Of a DNA stretch of 16,388 nt, positions 1 through 7,930 are shown piece by piece. The notes below the pieces were generated by a model that saw only the letters and a list, made by a program, of their open reading frames with translations, had not been told where the DNA came from and ran no database searches. The position numbers and the translations under genes were made by a program. The stretch's first letter is position 1. Every line of letters begins with the position of its first letter. Source of the stretch: JAVBSC01 sp031547305 (lineage in GTDB: Bacteria; Desulfobacterota; Desulfovibrionia; Desulfovibrionales; Desulfovibrionaceae); NCBI GenBank assembly GCA_031547305.1, contig JAVBSC010000109.1, positions 1 to 16,388 of the forward strand. Reading direction: 5' to 3'.

Positions 1-2244
1 CTGGGCCGGGGCCTGCGCGTGGCCGTGCTCTGGGAATTCGCCCCGGCCGGGGAAGCGCCGGCCTGCCCGATCAGGCCGCTGCTCTGGCCTTTGGAAAACA
101 CGCCGCTTCTGGGCGCTGATTATCTGGATATGGTCCGGCAACTGGCTCTGCGCCAGATGGTCAGCCCCGGCCGCATCCTGGCCGGCCTTCTGCCGGCCGG
201 ACTGCGCGGCGCAAGCAAGCGCCTGCGCTTTTTGCGAGCCGGCCGGGCCAGCACGCTCAAGCTTTCGGATCTCAAGGCCCTGCCGCCGGAAGGCCTGGCG
301 GATCTGGCCGGGCTGTGGCTTGCCGGCCATGGGCAGGTGCTGGAAGGCGAATACAGCCCCCTGGACAGCGAGCTGTGCTGCCTGCTTAAGGACCCCCCCT
401 GGCCGGTGCGGCCCTCGGCGGCGCGGCAGATCGAGCTTCTTGAATTCCTGCTGGAACGCGGCCTGGTCAGCCGGCGCATTCTGCTGGACGCGTTGGGCCG
501 GGAAGCCCAGGGCGTTCTGGACGTGCTGCTCCGGCGCGGCCTGGTGGCCCTGAAGCCCCTGGACGGCGATTCTCCGGATGAAGCGCCGGCCGATTCCCCG
601 CCCGTTTGCAATCCGGCCGGTTTCAACCTTACAACGGAGCAGGGCGAGGCCCTGGCGGATTTTAGGGCCGCGCTGGAATCCGGCCGGCCGGCCAGCCGGC
701 TGCTTTACGGCATTACCGGCAGCGGCAAGACCGCCGTGTATCTGGAACTGGCCGCCGCCTGCCTCAAGCTCGGCCGTTCCGCGCTCCTGCTCGCCCCGGA
801 AGTGGCCCTGGCCCTGAAGCTGCGGGACGACGCCGAGGCCCGCTTCGGCGCGGGCGCGCCCGTGCGTCTTTTTCACGGCTACCAGAGCCCGGCCCTGCGC
901 GAACGGAGTTTTCGCGAACTGGCCGGGCAATCCGGCCCGGCCCTGGTGGTGGGCACCCGTTCCGCCCTGTTCCTGCCCTTGCGCGACATCGGACTGATCG
1001 TCCTGGACGAGGAGCACGATTCCTCCTTCAAGCAGGACGAAGGCCTGACCTACCAGGCTAAGGAACTGGCCTGGTACCGGGCGCAGAGCCACAACGCCCT
1101 GCTGCTGCTGGGCTCGGCCACTCCGGACCTGAAGACTTTTCACGCCGCGCGCCAGGGCGGCCTGCCCCTGCGCGCCCTTACCCGGCGGGTGGGCGGCGGA
1201 ACTCTGCCCCAGGTGCGCCTTCTGGCCATGCCGCGCCGGCCCGGCGCGACCGGCCTGCTCACCAAAGAGGCGCTGGAGGCCCTGGCCGGTACCGTGGAAG
1301 AAGGCGATCAGGCGGTCATTCTGCTCAACCGGCGCGGCTACGCCCCGCTTATGTACTGCCTGGAATGCGGTACGGTGGCCCGTTGCCCGCATTGCGAAAT
1401 AGGCCTGACCTACCACAAGGGCCAGGAGCGGCTGATCTGCCACTACTGCGGCTACTCCACGGTTTTTCCAGCGCCCTGCGCCGCCTGCAAAGGGTTGCAT
1501 TTTCTGCCCATGGGCGAAGGAACGGAAAAACTGGAGGAGTCCCTGGCCGGCGTCCTGCCGCCCGGCACGCGGATTCTGCGCCTGGACCGGGACAGCACCC
1601 GCCGGCCCGGCCGCATGGAGGAAATCCTGCGCGCCTTTGGCCGGGGCGAGGCCCAGGTTCTGGTAGGCACGCAAATGCTCTCCAAGGGGCACCATTTCCC
1701 CAGGGTCACCCTGGCCGTGGTGGCGGACGGCGATATGGGCCTGAACCTGCCGGACTACCGGGCCGCGGAACGCACCTTCCAACTGCTGGTCCAGGCTTCC
1801 GGCCGTTCCGGCCGGGGCGGCAAGGCCGGGCAGGTGATCATTCAGACCAGGGACCCGGGGCATTACTGCTGGAATTTCATCCGGGCCGGGGATTACGAGG
1901 GGTTTTTCGCGGCGGAACTGGCCCGGCGCGAAAAACGCGGCTACCCGCCCTATGGCAAGCTGGCGCTCATCCGCATGAGTTTCGAGCGGGACTTTGAGCC
2001 CGGATTGGCTTTGGTGGCGGATCTGGCCGGGGCGCTGCGCGGCCGGGGGAAGGAACTGGGCGTGACCGTGCTCGGGCCCGCCCCGGCGCCCTTGCCCCTG
2101 CTCCGGGGCAGGCGGCGCTTTCACTGCCTGCTCAAGGGCCAGGACTGGACGGCCATGCGTACTCTGTACGCCCTGGCCCTGGAACTGGTGAAAAATCCGA
2201 AGTTCCGGATCAGTCTGGATCTGGACCCGGTGAATATGTTGTAG
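1..2244 (+). CDS. priA: Primosomal replication restart helicase PriA (5' end outside window)
   Basis: PriA is a 3'-5' DNA helicase of superfamily 2 that restarts stalled replication forks by loading the primosome. The frame is open from base 1, so the true start and part of the N-terminal DNA-binding domain lie upstream; the GTG at 19 is probably internal. Visible motifs in order are Walker A (GITGSGKT, about 709-732), the DEEH box (1006-1017), a GSATP motif III near 1114, and a zinc-binding region (about 1354-1494) with eight cysteines in CxxC-type pairs (CLEC, CPHC, CHYC, CAAC). Helicase motifs V and VI follow (VGTQMLSKGHHF; QASGRSGRGG). The visible 747 residues fit a family of roughly 730-800 residues. 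The gene converges on the leftward acetyltransferase with only 22 bases between stop codons. Identification is firm. Confidence 0.95.
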   Translation: MGRGLRVAVLWEFAPAGEAPACPIRPLLWPLENTPLLGADYLDMVRQLALRQMVSPGRILAGLLPAGLRGASKRLRFLRAGRASTLKLSDLKALPPEGLADLAGLWLAGHGQVLEGEYSPLDSELCCLLKDPPWPVRPSAARQIELLEFLLERGLVSRRILLDALGREAQGVLDVLLRRGLVALKPLDGDSPDEAPADSPPVCNPAGFNLTTEQGEALADFRAALESGRPASRLLYGITGSGKTAVYLELAAACLKLGRSALLLAPEVALALKLRDDAEARFGAGAPVRLFHGYQSPALRERSFRELAGQSGPALVVGTRSALFLPLRDIGLIVLDEEHDSSFKQDEGLTYQAKELAWYRAQSHNALLLLGSATPDLKTFHAARQGGLPLRALTRRVGGGTLPQVRLLAMPRRPGATGLLTKEALEALAGTVEEGDQAVILLNRRGYAPLMYCLECGTVARCPHCEIGLTYHKGQERLICHYCGYSTVFPAPCAACKGLHFLPMGEGTEKLEESLAGVLPPGTRILRLDRDSTRRPGRMEEILRAFGRGEAQVLVGTQMLSKGHHFPRVTLAVVADGDMGLNLPDYRAAERTFQLLVQASGRSGRGGKAGQVIIQTRDPGHYCWNFIRAGDYEGFFAAELARREKRGYPPYGKLALIRMSFERDFEPGLALVADLAGALRGRGKELGVTVLGPAPAPLPLLRGRRRFHCLLKGQDWTAMRTLYALALELVKNPKFRISLDLDPVNML

Positions 2245-2248
2245 GGGG

Positions 2249-2265
2249 GCGGCCGCTTAAGCCGC
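2249..2265. terminator. Short hairpin between convergent genes, possible bidirectional terminator
   Basis: GCGGC (2249-2253) and GCCGC (2261-2265) form a 5-bp stem with a 7-base loop, directly between the priA stop and the acetyltransferase stop. A pyrimidine-rich stretch with several T runs follows on the + strand from about 2266, inside the acetyltransferase 3' end. The stem is short, so this is only a weak candidate. Confidence 0.3.
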
Positions 2266-2266
2266 T

Positions 2267-2967
2267 TCATTTCCCCGGCTCTTTTTCTTTTTCTTCTTCC
2301 TCCACGTCCTCCGGCGGGCGGTATTTGTCCAGAAAAACGGCGATATCGTCGTTCAGCGGGTAGGGCACGGCCTCCAGGACTTTTTCCTCGTCCCAGTCCC
2401 ACCAGGCCAGCTCCGGAAGTTTGCGCCGGGTCGGCTCGTCAAAGCGGTATTTGATATGCCTGGCCGGATTTCCGGCCGTTATGGAGTAAGGCTCCACATT
2501 TCCGCTCACCAGGGCGCCCGCGCCAATGACCGCGCCGCGCCCTATGGTCACGCCGGAAAGTATGGTCACCCGGCTGCCTATCCAGACGTCGCTGCCTATG
2601 ACAACGTCGCCCTTTTGGAGGTGGGGCTGCCGGTGATATGCCCGGCTTTCCAGTCGCGGATTTTTAACCTGGAGGCCACGCAAAAAGGGTAGGTGGTGCA
2701 TCTCTCCAGGCGGTGGTCGTTGCCCAGGAACACTTCGCAGCCTTTGGCTATGGAGCGGTAATCGCCGATGCGCAGCCGGCTGATGTTGCCGTGGATGGTG
2801 ATTTTGCCGTAACTGTGCGGCCACACGGAGACAAGGCCGGCTTTGATCTGCTTTTTCAGATGGTCGCGGGTGTACCAGCGGCGGGGAACGTCCGCTTCCG
2901 TCCGTCCGAAAAACGGTTTTAACAGCCGCGCCGGAAATTTTTTCAGATGTTCCCTGATTTTCCGCAT
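2267..2967 (-). pseudogene. CatB-like hexapeptide-repeat O-acetyltransferase, frameshifted
   Basis: The gene resembles xenobiotic/CatB-related acetyltransferases, which move acetyl from acetyl-CoA to a hydroxyl on small molecules or sugars using a left-handed beta-helix. The first part (start 2967) reads MRKIREHLKKFPARLL and then helix coils such as ITIHGNISRLRIGDYRSIA and FLGNDHRLERCTTYPF. The second part, in another frame, holds the family signature KGDVVIGSDVWIGSRVTILSGV, the coil IGRGAVIGAGALVSGNV, and the tail ITAGNPARHIKYRF. Restoring one C in the C run at 2623-2626 (GGGG on the + strand) joins the halves as GSPHLQKGDVVIG and gives 233 residues, normal for the family. The ribosome binding site is the GGGGGG formed by the last two moaA codons. 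The gene is either inactivated or contains a sequencing error; single-site slippage is a remote alternative. Confidence 0.85.
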
Positions 2968-2973
2968 CCGTTT

Positions 2974-4014
2974 TTACCCCCCAATGGCGGACATGCGGCC
3001 GGAAATGACGGATTCCCTGTTCTTTCTGGCGTTCAGAAGCTCCGTGCCCAAAGGCTTGTGCCGGTTGGCCAGGCTGAACAGGCGGCGCACCGCCCGTTTG
3101 CCCAGCTTGGGGTGGCGCAGCATGGGCAGCATGGCGTATTCGCGGTCGGAAAACAAACAGGTGCGCAGCCGCCCGTCGGAAGTGACCCGCAGCCTGTTGC
3201 AGTTGGTGCAGAAGTGGTTGGAAAGCGGGCTGATCAAACCCAGCCGGCCAGGCCCGCCGTTCACCAGAAACATCCTGGCCGGCCCGCTGTTCCGGATGCG
3301 CTCCGGAGCCGGAGCCGGAACCAGCTCGGCGCAGCGGCTGGCCTTTTGCAGAATATCCTCGGCGGGCCAGAAGTTCGCCTCGCTCCAGCGGCCCCGGCCG
3401 CCCATGGGCATGTATTCGATAAAGCGCACGTCCACACCGTTCCTGGCGGCAAAATCCACAAACAGGGGCAACTCGTCGTCGTTCACGCCGCGCAGGGCCA
3501 CGGCGTTGATTTTCAGGCGCAGCCCGGCTTCCAGGCAGGCGCGCACGGAATCCATGGTCTCTTTGAACAGCCGGCTGCCGGTGATCTCCGCGAATTTTTC
3601 CGGCGAAAAAGTATCCAGGGAAATATTGATCCCGTTGACGCGCAAATCCTTAAGCCCGGCCACGTGCTCACGCAGCAGGGTGCCGTTGCTGGTCAGGTTC
3701 AGGGCCAGATCCGGCCAGCGCTCCCTGATTCGTCCCAAAAAGTCCATAAATCCCTTGCGGGCAAAGGGTTCGCCCCCGGTCAGGCGCAGCTTGTTCACCC
3801 CCAGGCTTACCGCCACCTCCACCAGATCCAGCAAATCCTCGTAAGTGGCGATGCGCGCATGGGGAATAAGCTTGAACCCCTCGCTGTGCTCGCAGTACAG
3901 GCAGCGCAGATTGCAGCGGTCCGTGACGGACAGGCGCAAATAACTTATGGACCGGCCGTAGTCGTCGGTCATGGCGTTTTTTTCCGTTGCCCCGGCTCCG
4001 CTAATCCTGGTCAT
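2974..4014 (-). CDS. moaA: GTP 3',8-cyclase MoaA (molybdopterin biosynthesis)
   Basis: MoaA is a radical SAM enzyme that rearranges GTP in the first step of molybdenum cofactor synthesis, in the cytoplasm. With the start at 4014 the protein has 346 residues. The SAM cluster motif is C34-xxx-C38-xx-C41 (CNLRCLYC), followed by GGEP at 80-83. The second, GTP-binding cluster is C269-xx-C272-x13-C286. The protein ends in GG, the conserved MoaA tail needed for activity. The 4014 ATG has a good Shine-Dalgarno sequence (GAGGTG, five-base range) that overlaps the thioesterase stop codon, pointing to coupled translation. An ATG at 3972 also fits family length but has a weaker site. The open frame extends to 4140 but overlaps the thioesterase. 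Molybdoenzymes such as formate dehydrogenases would be its beneficiaries; that part is inference. Confidence 0.95.
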   Translation of the reverse strand: MTRISGAGATEKNAMTDDYGRSISYLRLSVTDRCNLRCLYCEHSEGFKLIPHARIATYEDLLDLVEVAVSLGVNKLRLTGGEPFARKGFMDFLGRIRERWPDLALNLTSNGTLLREHVAGLKDLRVNGINISLDTFSPEKFAEITGSRLFKETMDSVRACLEAGLRLKINAVALRGVNDDELPLFVDFAARNGVDVRFIEYMPMGGRGRWSEANFWPAEDILQKASRCAELVPAPAPERIRNSGPARMFLVNGGPGRLGLISPLSNHFCTNCNRLRVTSDGRLRTCLFSDREYAMLPMLRHPKLGKRAVRRLFSLANRHKPLGTELLNARKNRESVISGRMSAIGG

Positions 4015-4021
4015 GGCCACC

Positions 4022-4753
4022 TCAATTCCCCCAGAGACTTCTGGCTCTGACCAACTCCTGCCCGTCGGAAATCCGGCACAGGCTGTGCAAAAACTCCCCC
4101 GGCTCCTGTCCGGCCTGGCCGCGCGCCAGCACGGAATCACCGTACCGGGCCTCCGCCTTGAAGGCTATGTCAAAGCCGCGCAAGCGATCATACCCGGCGT
4201 CTTCCGGCACGCTTTCCAGAATCCAGCCGATAAAGCGCACGTTGTTCACATGCCGGTTGCGGTCTATGTCGGACTTGCGCACGTCAAAATGCCCCAGAAT
4301 GGGCGAATCCGCCTGGGCCGGGTTGCGCGGCTTCACGTCCGGCATGGCTTGGGCCGGATTCTCCGGCCGCAGCTCCGCTATAAAGCCGGGGAAGCGCTCC
4401 AGCCGGCGCGTTTCCAGGTTCATGACCACCCACTGGCTCACCGCCCTGGCCAGCACGCCGCCCTGTTCCCCCAGCAGCAGAAAATCCCTTCTGAATTGCA
4501 AACGATCCACTCCCACCGGCCAGGTCCGCACCCGCACCTTTTCCAACTCTCTGGGCAAGCCCTCCAACTCAAAACGCATCCGCGCCAAGACCCAGGATAT
4601 CCCGTCCAGCTTCAGGCGCTCCAGACCAACGCCCAACTCGTCCGCATGCCGGCCGGCCGCCTCCTCGAAATAGTTGAACAGGACCGGCAGAAGCAACCGC
4701 CCGTCCCAGTCCACCTCGTAACTGCGCACTATAAAATCTTCAACACGTTCCAT
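4022..4753 (-). CDS. Acyl-ACP thioesterase family protein
   Basis: The 243-residue product resembles acyl-ACP thioesterases (PF01643 type), cytoplasmic double-hotdog enzymes that release fatty acids from acyl carrier protein. The N-terminal hotdog runs from about residue 5 to 120 (YEVDWDGRLLLPVLFNYFEEAA; WVLARMRFELEGLP; RRDFLLL). The second begins near residue 145 with DSPILGHFDVRKSDIDRNRHVNN, whose D-x-N-x-HVNN pattern is the family's conserved second-domain motif. The frame is open to 4834, but family alignment favours the ATG at 4753 (MERVEDFIVRSYEVD), preceded by AAGAG eight bases upstream. The stop codon overlaps the moaA ribosome binding site, so the two are likely co-translated. Its pairing with moaA has no obvious metabolic reason. 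Substrate chain length cannot be read from the sequence. Confidence 0.88.
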   Translation of the reverse strand: MERVEDFIVRSYEVDWDGRLLLPVLFNYFEEAAGRHADELGVGLERLKLDGISWVLARMRFELEGLPRELEKVRVRTWPVGVDRLQFRRDFLLLGEQGGVLARAVSQWVVMNLETRRLERFPGFIAELRPENPAQAMPDVKPRNPAQADSPILGHFDVRKSDIDRNRHVNNVRFIGWILESVPEDAGYDRLRGFDIAFKAEARYGDSVLARGQAGQEPGEFLHSLCRISDGQELVRARSLWGN

Positions 4754-4845
4754 TATTAGATACTCTTTCGAGGTTATTCCGATGAAGTTTCGTAAGCGGT
4801 ACAGGGCTAAGCATGCAACAATGCGAGGCCGCAAAAATAAACAAA

Positions 4846-4906
4846 ACGCTTTGCGGGCATCCGCTTCGCGTCTTCAGAGCAATTTCAACGTGAAATTGCT
4901 CTGAAG
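4846..4906. repeat. Two abutting hairpins of an intergenic repeat family (copy 1)
   Basis: A perfect 16-bp inverted repeat, CTTCAGAGCAATTTCA (4872-4887) and its complement (4891-4906), is separated by only 3 bases. Directly beside it, ACGC-ttt-GCGG (4846-4856) pairs with CCGC-ttc-GCGT (4861-4871) around a gcat loop. The toxin stop codon at 4885-4887 lies inside the 16-bp stem. On the minus strand a T-rich stretch (TTTTGTTTATTTTT) follows the second hairpin, so the pair may also terminate transcription from the toxin gene. The ACGC/GCGT hairpin and the AAATTGCTCT stretch recur in the element at 9561-9626. Confidence 0.85.
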
Positions 4907-5238
4907 TCCAAAGGTCCAAAGCGCATTGCCCGGCGTATCAATTCATTTTCAATGCTGCGTTTGCCATGCGCGACGAACAGCACAAAAATCTCACGATCAA
5001 TAACGCGGTAAATCAGCCGGTAACTGAAAAAGAGAACTTCCATGACGGATTTATCTGGAAAATCTTTTAGTTCGTTCGGTATATGAGCTCTGAATGGGTA
5101 TTTTTCCAATGACGTCACTACCTTTTCCAGTTCATCCGAAAAATCCCTGGCCGCCTGAATCTCCCACTGGCCAAGCAAATACCTGGTTGCTTCGGCAACG
5201 TCACGATCCGCCATTCTGGTCATGTGGACAGAATACAA
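4885..5238 (-). CDS. RelE/ParE-family toxin of a toxin-antitoxin pair
   Basis: The 117-residue basic protein has the ParE/RelE plasmid-stabilisation fold pattern. It begins YSVHMTRMADRDVAEATRYL, has a central YPFRAHIPNEL segment, then LFFSYRLIYRVIDREIFVLFVAHGKRSIE near the C-terminal half. RelE members cut mRNA at the ribosome and ParE members poison gyrase; the sequence does not decide which applies here. The chosen start is TTG at 5238, because family members begin Y-x-V-x-x-T right after the initiator and an AAGG site lies eight bases upstream. An ATG at 5223 is the alternative. The antitoxin stop is 5 bases upstream, so translation is probably coupled. The last seven codons are made by the palindromic repeat at 4872-4906. 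Just before it lies an 8-bp tandem repeat (GTCCAAAG twice, 4906-4921). Confidence 0.88.
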   Translation of the reverse strand: MYSVHMTRMADRDVAEATRYLLGQWEIQAARDFSDELEKVVTSLEKYPFRAHIPNELKDFPDKSVMEVLFFSYRLIYRVIDREIFVLFVAHGKRSIENELIRRAMRFGPLDFRAISR

Positions 5239-5243
5239 AGCCG

Positions 5244-5531
5244 CTACCTTTTTTCCGCTTCCGCTTCGGCGATCATTTTGCGCACATCGGCAATCACGTC
5301 TTTGGCCGGGCGATGCCGCCCCGACCGTATATCGTCATCCGCCAGGGCAATAAGTCGCAGCATGGCATTTGTATCGCGCATTTCCTGATAGGCGTCGGTA
5401 CTCATTATAACGGCCTTGACCACTCCATGCTGGGTAAGGCCCATGGGCTGGCCGGTGTCAGCCAGTTGTTCAAGAACCGCCGGTGCTTCGGTTCTGAATT
5501 TGCTTATTGGGGTAATCGTCGTAAGATCCAT
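5244..5531 (-). CDS. Phd/YefM-family antitoxin
   Basis: The 95-residue protein is a typical type II antitoxin of the Phd/YefM class. It binds and neutralises the toxin encoded just downstream and represses its own promoter. The N-terminal DNA-binding part (residues 1-50) shows the family pattern: TPISKFRTEAPAVLEQLADTGQPMGLTQHGVVKAVIMSTDAYQ, split here as ITPISKF, then LTQHG, then VIMSTDAYQEM. The acidic, lysine-rich C-terminal helix (about 70-95, ending EAEAEKR) is the likely toxin-wrapping region. The ATG at 5531 has an AGGT site five bases upstream (GAGGTAAGT). Tandem palindromes at 5543-5564 sit just upstream as the probable operator. The pair lies between galE and the thioesterase, all on the same strand. 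Confidence 0.92.
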   Translation of the reverse strand: MDLTTITPISKFRTEAPAVLEQLADTGQPMGLTQHGVVKAVIMSTDAYQEMRDTNAMLRLIALADDDIRSGRHRPAKDVIADVRKMIAEAEAEKR

Positions 5532-5542
5532 ACTTACCTCGT

Positions 5543-5565
5543 ACTTTTAAAAGTCTTTTAAAAGT
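5543..5565 (-). promoter_or_regulatory. Tandem palindromic operator upstream of the antitoxin gene
   Basis: Two near-identical palindromes lie side by side: ACTTTTAAAAGT (5543-5554, perfect 12 bp) and CTTTTAAAAG (5555-5564, perfect 10 bp). They are 12 bases upstream of the antitoxin start. Phd/YefM systems autoregulate through paired palindromes in this position, so this is the likely repressor site. The site function is inference; the symmetry is seen directly. Confidence 0.7.
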
Positions 5566-5607
5566 GTAGTCCCGATGGACTAATTAGGCAAGTCAAAAGA
5601 GAGCATA

Positions 5608-6609
5608 TCAATAACCCGGAGCCTGGTGCCAGCGCCAGGCGTTTTCGACGATGGTTTCCAGGTCGGGGTATTGGGGCCGCCAATTCAGGGTTTGCCTGGC
5701 TTTGGCGCTGTCCGCCACCAGGTAGGGCGGGTCGCCGGCCCGGCGCGGGGCGATGGCATATGGCACTTTGCGGCCGGTCACGGCTTCGGCGGCGGCAATG
5801 ACCTGGCGGATGGAAAAACCGTTGCCGTTGCCCAGGTTAAAGGCGCGGAATCCCGGCTGTTTGTCCAGGTGCTCCAGGGCCAGCAGGTGGGCGGAGCAGA
5901 GGTCCTGAACATGGATGTAGTCGCGCACGCAGGTGCCGTCCGGGGTTTCGTAGTCGTCGCCGAACAGGCTCAGGGCGGGAATCCGGCCCAGTACGGCGCG
6001 CAGCACGTTGGGAATAAGGTGTGTTTCCGGGTCGTGGGCCTCGCCCAAATCGCCGGCGGGGTGCGCTCCGGCGGCGTTGAAGTAGCGCAGGGCCACGCAG
6101 TTCAAGGGGTAGGCGGCGGAAAAATCGCGCAGCATTTCCTCGAATTGCAGTTTGGTGCGGCCGTAGGGGTTGACCGGATGGAGCGGGTGATCCTCGGCCA
6201 GCCTGGGGGTTTGCGGCAGGCCGTAGACGGCGGCCGTGGAAGAAAACACCAGGCGGTTCACCTGGCTTTTACGCATGGCCAGAAGCAGGTTGAGCGCGCC
6301 GATGACGTTGTTTTCGTAATAGATGTCCGGCTTTGCGACTGATTCGCCCACCTGGATTTTGCCGGCGAAGTGCATGACGGCCCAATATTCGCGTTGGGCC
6401 ATGAGTTTTTCCAGAAACGGCCGATCCAGCAAAGTGCCGCGAATGAATTCCAGACCGGGGGCGGCGCGCTCGACGGCCGGCAAATGCCCGGTGGAAAGAT
6501 CGTCCAGCACGACCGTCCTGTAGCCGTGCTCAGCGAGCATCCGGCTCATGTGCGAGCCGATGTAGCCCGCCCCGCCGCAGACCAGTATGGTTTTGTGATT
6601 GTTCGACAT
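5608..6609 (-). CDS. galE: UDP-glucose 4-epimerase
   Basis: GalE interconverts UDP-glucose and UDP-galactose using bound NAD, feeding cell-surface polysaccharide and galactose metabolism. The 333-residue product is normal for the family. The Rossmann motif GGAGYIGSH is at residues 12-20. The catalytic Ser/Thr lies in FSSTAAVYG (S124/T125) and the YxxxK pair is Y149 and K153. Later signatures include ALRYFNAAGAHPAG, DGTCVRDYIHVQDL and FNLGNGNGFSI. The ATG at 6609 (MSNNHKTILV) starts a few residues before the Rossmann strand, as usual; an in-frame ATG at 6633 with a GGGG site upstream is possible. It diverges from the DUF3179 gene. Neither side carries other galactose genes, so a role in surface sugars rather than the Leloir pathway is likely but unproven. 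Confidence 0.95.
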   Translation of the reverse strand: MSNNHKTILVCGGAGYIGSHMSRMLAEHGYRTVVLDDLSTGHLPAVERAAPGLEFIRGTLLDRPFLEKLMAQREYWAVMHFAGKIQVGESVAKPDIYYENNVIGALNLLLAMRKSQVNRLVFSSTAAVYGLPQTPRLAEDHPLHPVNPYGRTKLQFEEMLRDFSAAYPLNCVALRYFNAAGAHPAGDLGEAHDPETHLIPNVLRAVLGRIPALSLFGDDYETPDGTCVRDYIHVQDLCSAHLLALEHLDKQPGFRAFNLGNGNGFSIRQVIAAAEAVTGRKVPYAIAPRRAGDPPYLVADSAKARQTLNWRPQYPDLETIVENAWRWHQAPGY

Positions 6610-6712
6610 AATGGCGGCCTTTGCGCGCGGCATCTTTACCCCGGCCCGCGCCTGGGGTATATTTATCAGGATATAAGCGTGAAGCGCCTTTAAGCAGGGG
6701 AGAACTTAGCGC

Positions 6713-7930
6713 ATGTTCGGATTTTTGAAAACCGGCAAATTGCTGTCCATATGCATTTTGCTCCTGGCGCTGGCGGAAGCCGGGAACAGCCTGGCCGCCT
6801 CGGCGGCGGAAGGCGACATTCCCTCGTCCGTGCCCGGCTATACCCTGGACATGCTGCGCCGCCTGGCCGGTGAAGTGGAGCGCACCGGCGTGGGGCGGGA
6901 CAGCATACCGGCCGTTTACCGCCCCAGCTTCGTCAATGTCTCGGACGCCAGCCTGTCCATGGAAAACGACGAGCCGGTCTTTGTGGTTCAGTATCCCGGC
7001 GGGGTGACCAGGGTCTACCCGCAGCGCATCCTGGTCTGGCACGAGGTGGTCAACGACGTGCTGCCGGACCCCACCGGCCGGACTGTGGCCTCGCGCCGGA
7101 TTCCGGGGCTGGCCGAGGCGGCCGGAGATTCCTACACCGTGGCCTACAGTCCGTTGACCGGCTGCGTCACGGCCTTCCGGAGCATGGCCGGGCGCTTCCC
7201 CAGCACCTTCGGGGTAAGCGGCGAGCTGCTCAACGCCAATACCGTGCTCTATGACCGCACCACCAACAGCCGCTGGTCGCAATTGCTGGCCGCGTGCATG
7301 GACGGCCCGCTGCGCGGCAAGCGCCTGGAGCGCCTGCCGGTGCTCTGGGCCGTCTGGTCCGGGGTCAAGCTGCGCTACCCGAAGGCTGAAGTGCTTTCCC
7401 GCTCCACGGGCTATTCCAAAAACTACGGCAAAGACCCTTACGGCTCTTACCTGGAGCCGGGCAGCTACTACAACGACGTGCGCATTCTGAATGCGATTTC
7501 CCGGCTGGACAGCCGCCTGCCGCCCAAAAAACGCATTCTGGGCGTGGAGATAGACAGCCTTTACGGCGCGTTCGAATTTGACCTGGCGCGCAAAAACGTG
7601 GTGCTCAACCAGACCTTGGGCCTGACCCCGCTGGTGGCTTTTTACGACCGGGAACTCCAGAGCGTGCGCGTTTTTGACCGCCGTCTGCCGGGAACAACCA
7701 AGCCGCTCAAATTCCTGTGGTTTGAAAACAAGTACGTGGACGAGGAAAACCGAAGCGAATGGAACTTTGACGGCGAATGCACTTACGGCCCGCTGCGCGG
7801 CAAAAAGCTCACGCCCGTGCTGGCTCTTAACGCCATGTGGTTCGCCTGGGCGGCGTTTCACCCGGACACGCTGATTCTTAACGAGAGCGGCAATTTTTAC
7901 CGCAACGCGCCGGCAACGCCGGGCGATTAA
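6713..7930 (+). CDS. Secreted DUF3179-family protein
   Basis: The 405-residue product matches the DUF3179 family, whose biochemical function is not known to me. An N-terminal signal peptide is visible (basic MFGFLKTGK, hydrophobic LLSICILLLALAEA, likely cleavage near residues 29-32), so it is probably periplasmic or a lipid-free exported protein. The family core runs from about residue 60: YRPSFVNVSDAS, GGVTRVYPQRILVWHEVVND, VAYSPLTGCVTAFR, FGVSGELLNANTVLYDRTTNSRWSQ, and KAEVLSRSTGYSKNYGKDPYGSY. A second half repeats DGxCxxGPLRGKKL-like sequence (LRGKRLERLP near 200; LRGKKLTPVLALNAMWFAW near 375). A GGGGAGA site lies nine bases before the ATG. The gene stands alone, diverging from galE and converging on the sensor kinase. 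No catalytic role can be assigned. Confidence 0.85.
   Translation: MFGFLKTGKLLSICILLLALAEAGNSLAASAAEGDIPSSVPGYTLDMLRRLAGEVERTGVGRDSIPAVYRPSFVNVSDASLSMENDEPVFVVQYPGGVTRVYPQRILVWHEVVNDVLPDPTGRTVASRRIPGLAEAAGDSYTVAYSPLTGCVTAFRSMAGRFPSTFGVSGELLNANTVLYDRTTNSRWSQLLAACMDGPLRGKRLERLPVLWAVWSGVKLRYPKAEVLSRSTGYSKNYGKDPYGSYLEPGSYYNDVRILNAISRLDSRLPPKKRILGVEIDSLYGAFEFDLARKNVVLNQTLGLTPLVAFYDRELQSVRVFDRRLPGTTKPLKFLWFENKYVDEENRSEWNFDGECTYGPLRGKKLTPVLALNAMWFAWAAFHPDTLILNESGNFYRNAPATPGD

Noticed and set aside
2601..2660. Programmed ribosomal frameshift in the acetyltransferase
   Set aside because: There is no X-XXY-YYZ heptamer or evident downstream pseudoknot and the family is normally a single frame; kept only as a remote option.
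2947..4050. Long plus-strand open frame opposite moaA
   Set aside because: MoaA on the minus strand has all cluster cysteines and the GG tail, so the plus-strand frame is a shadow.
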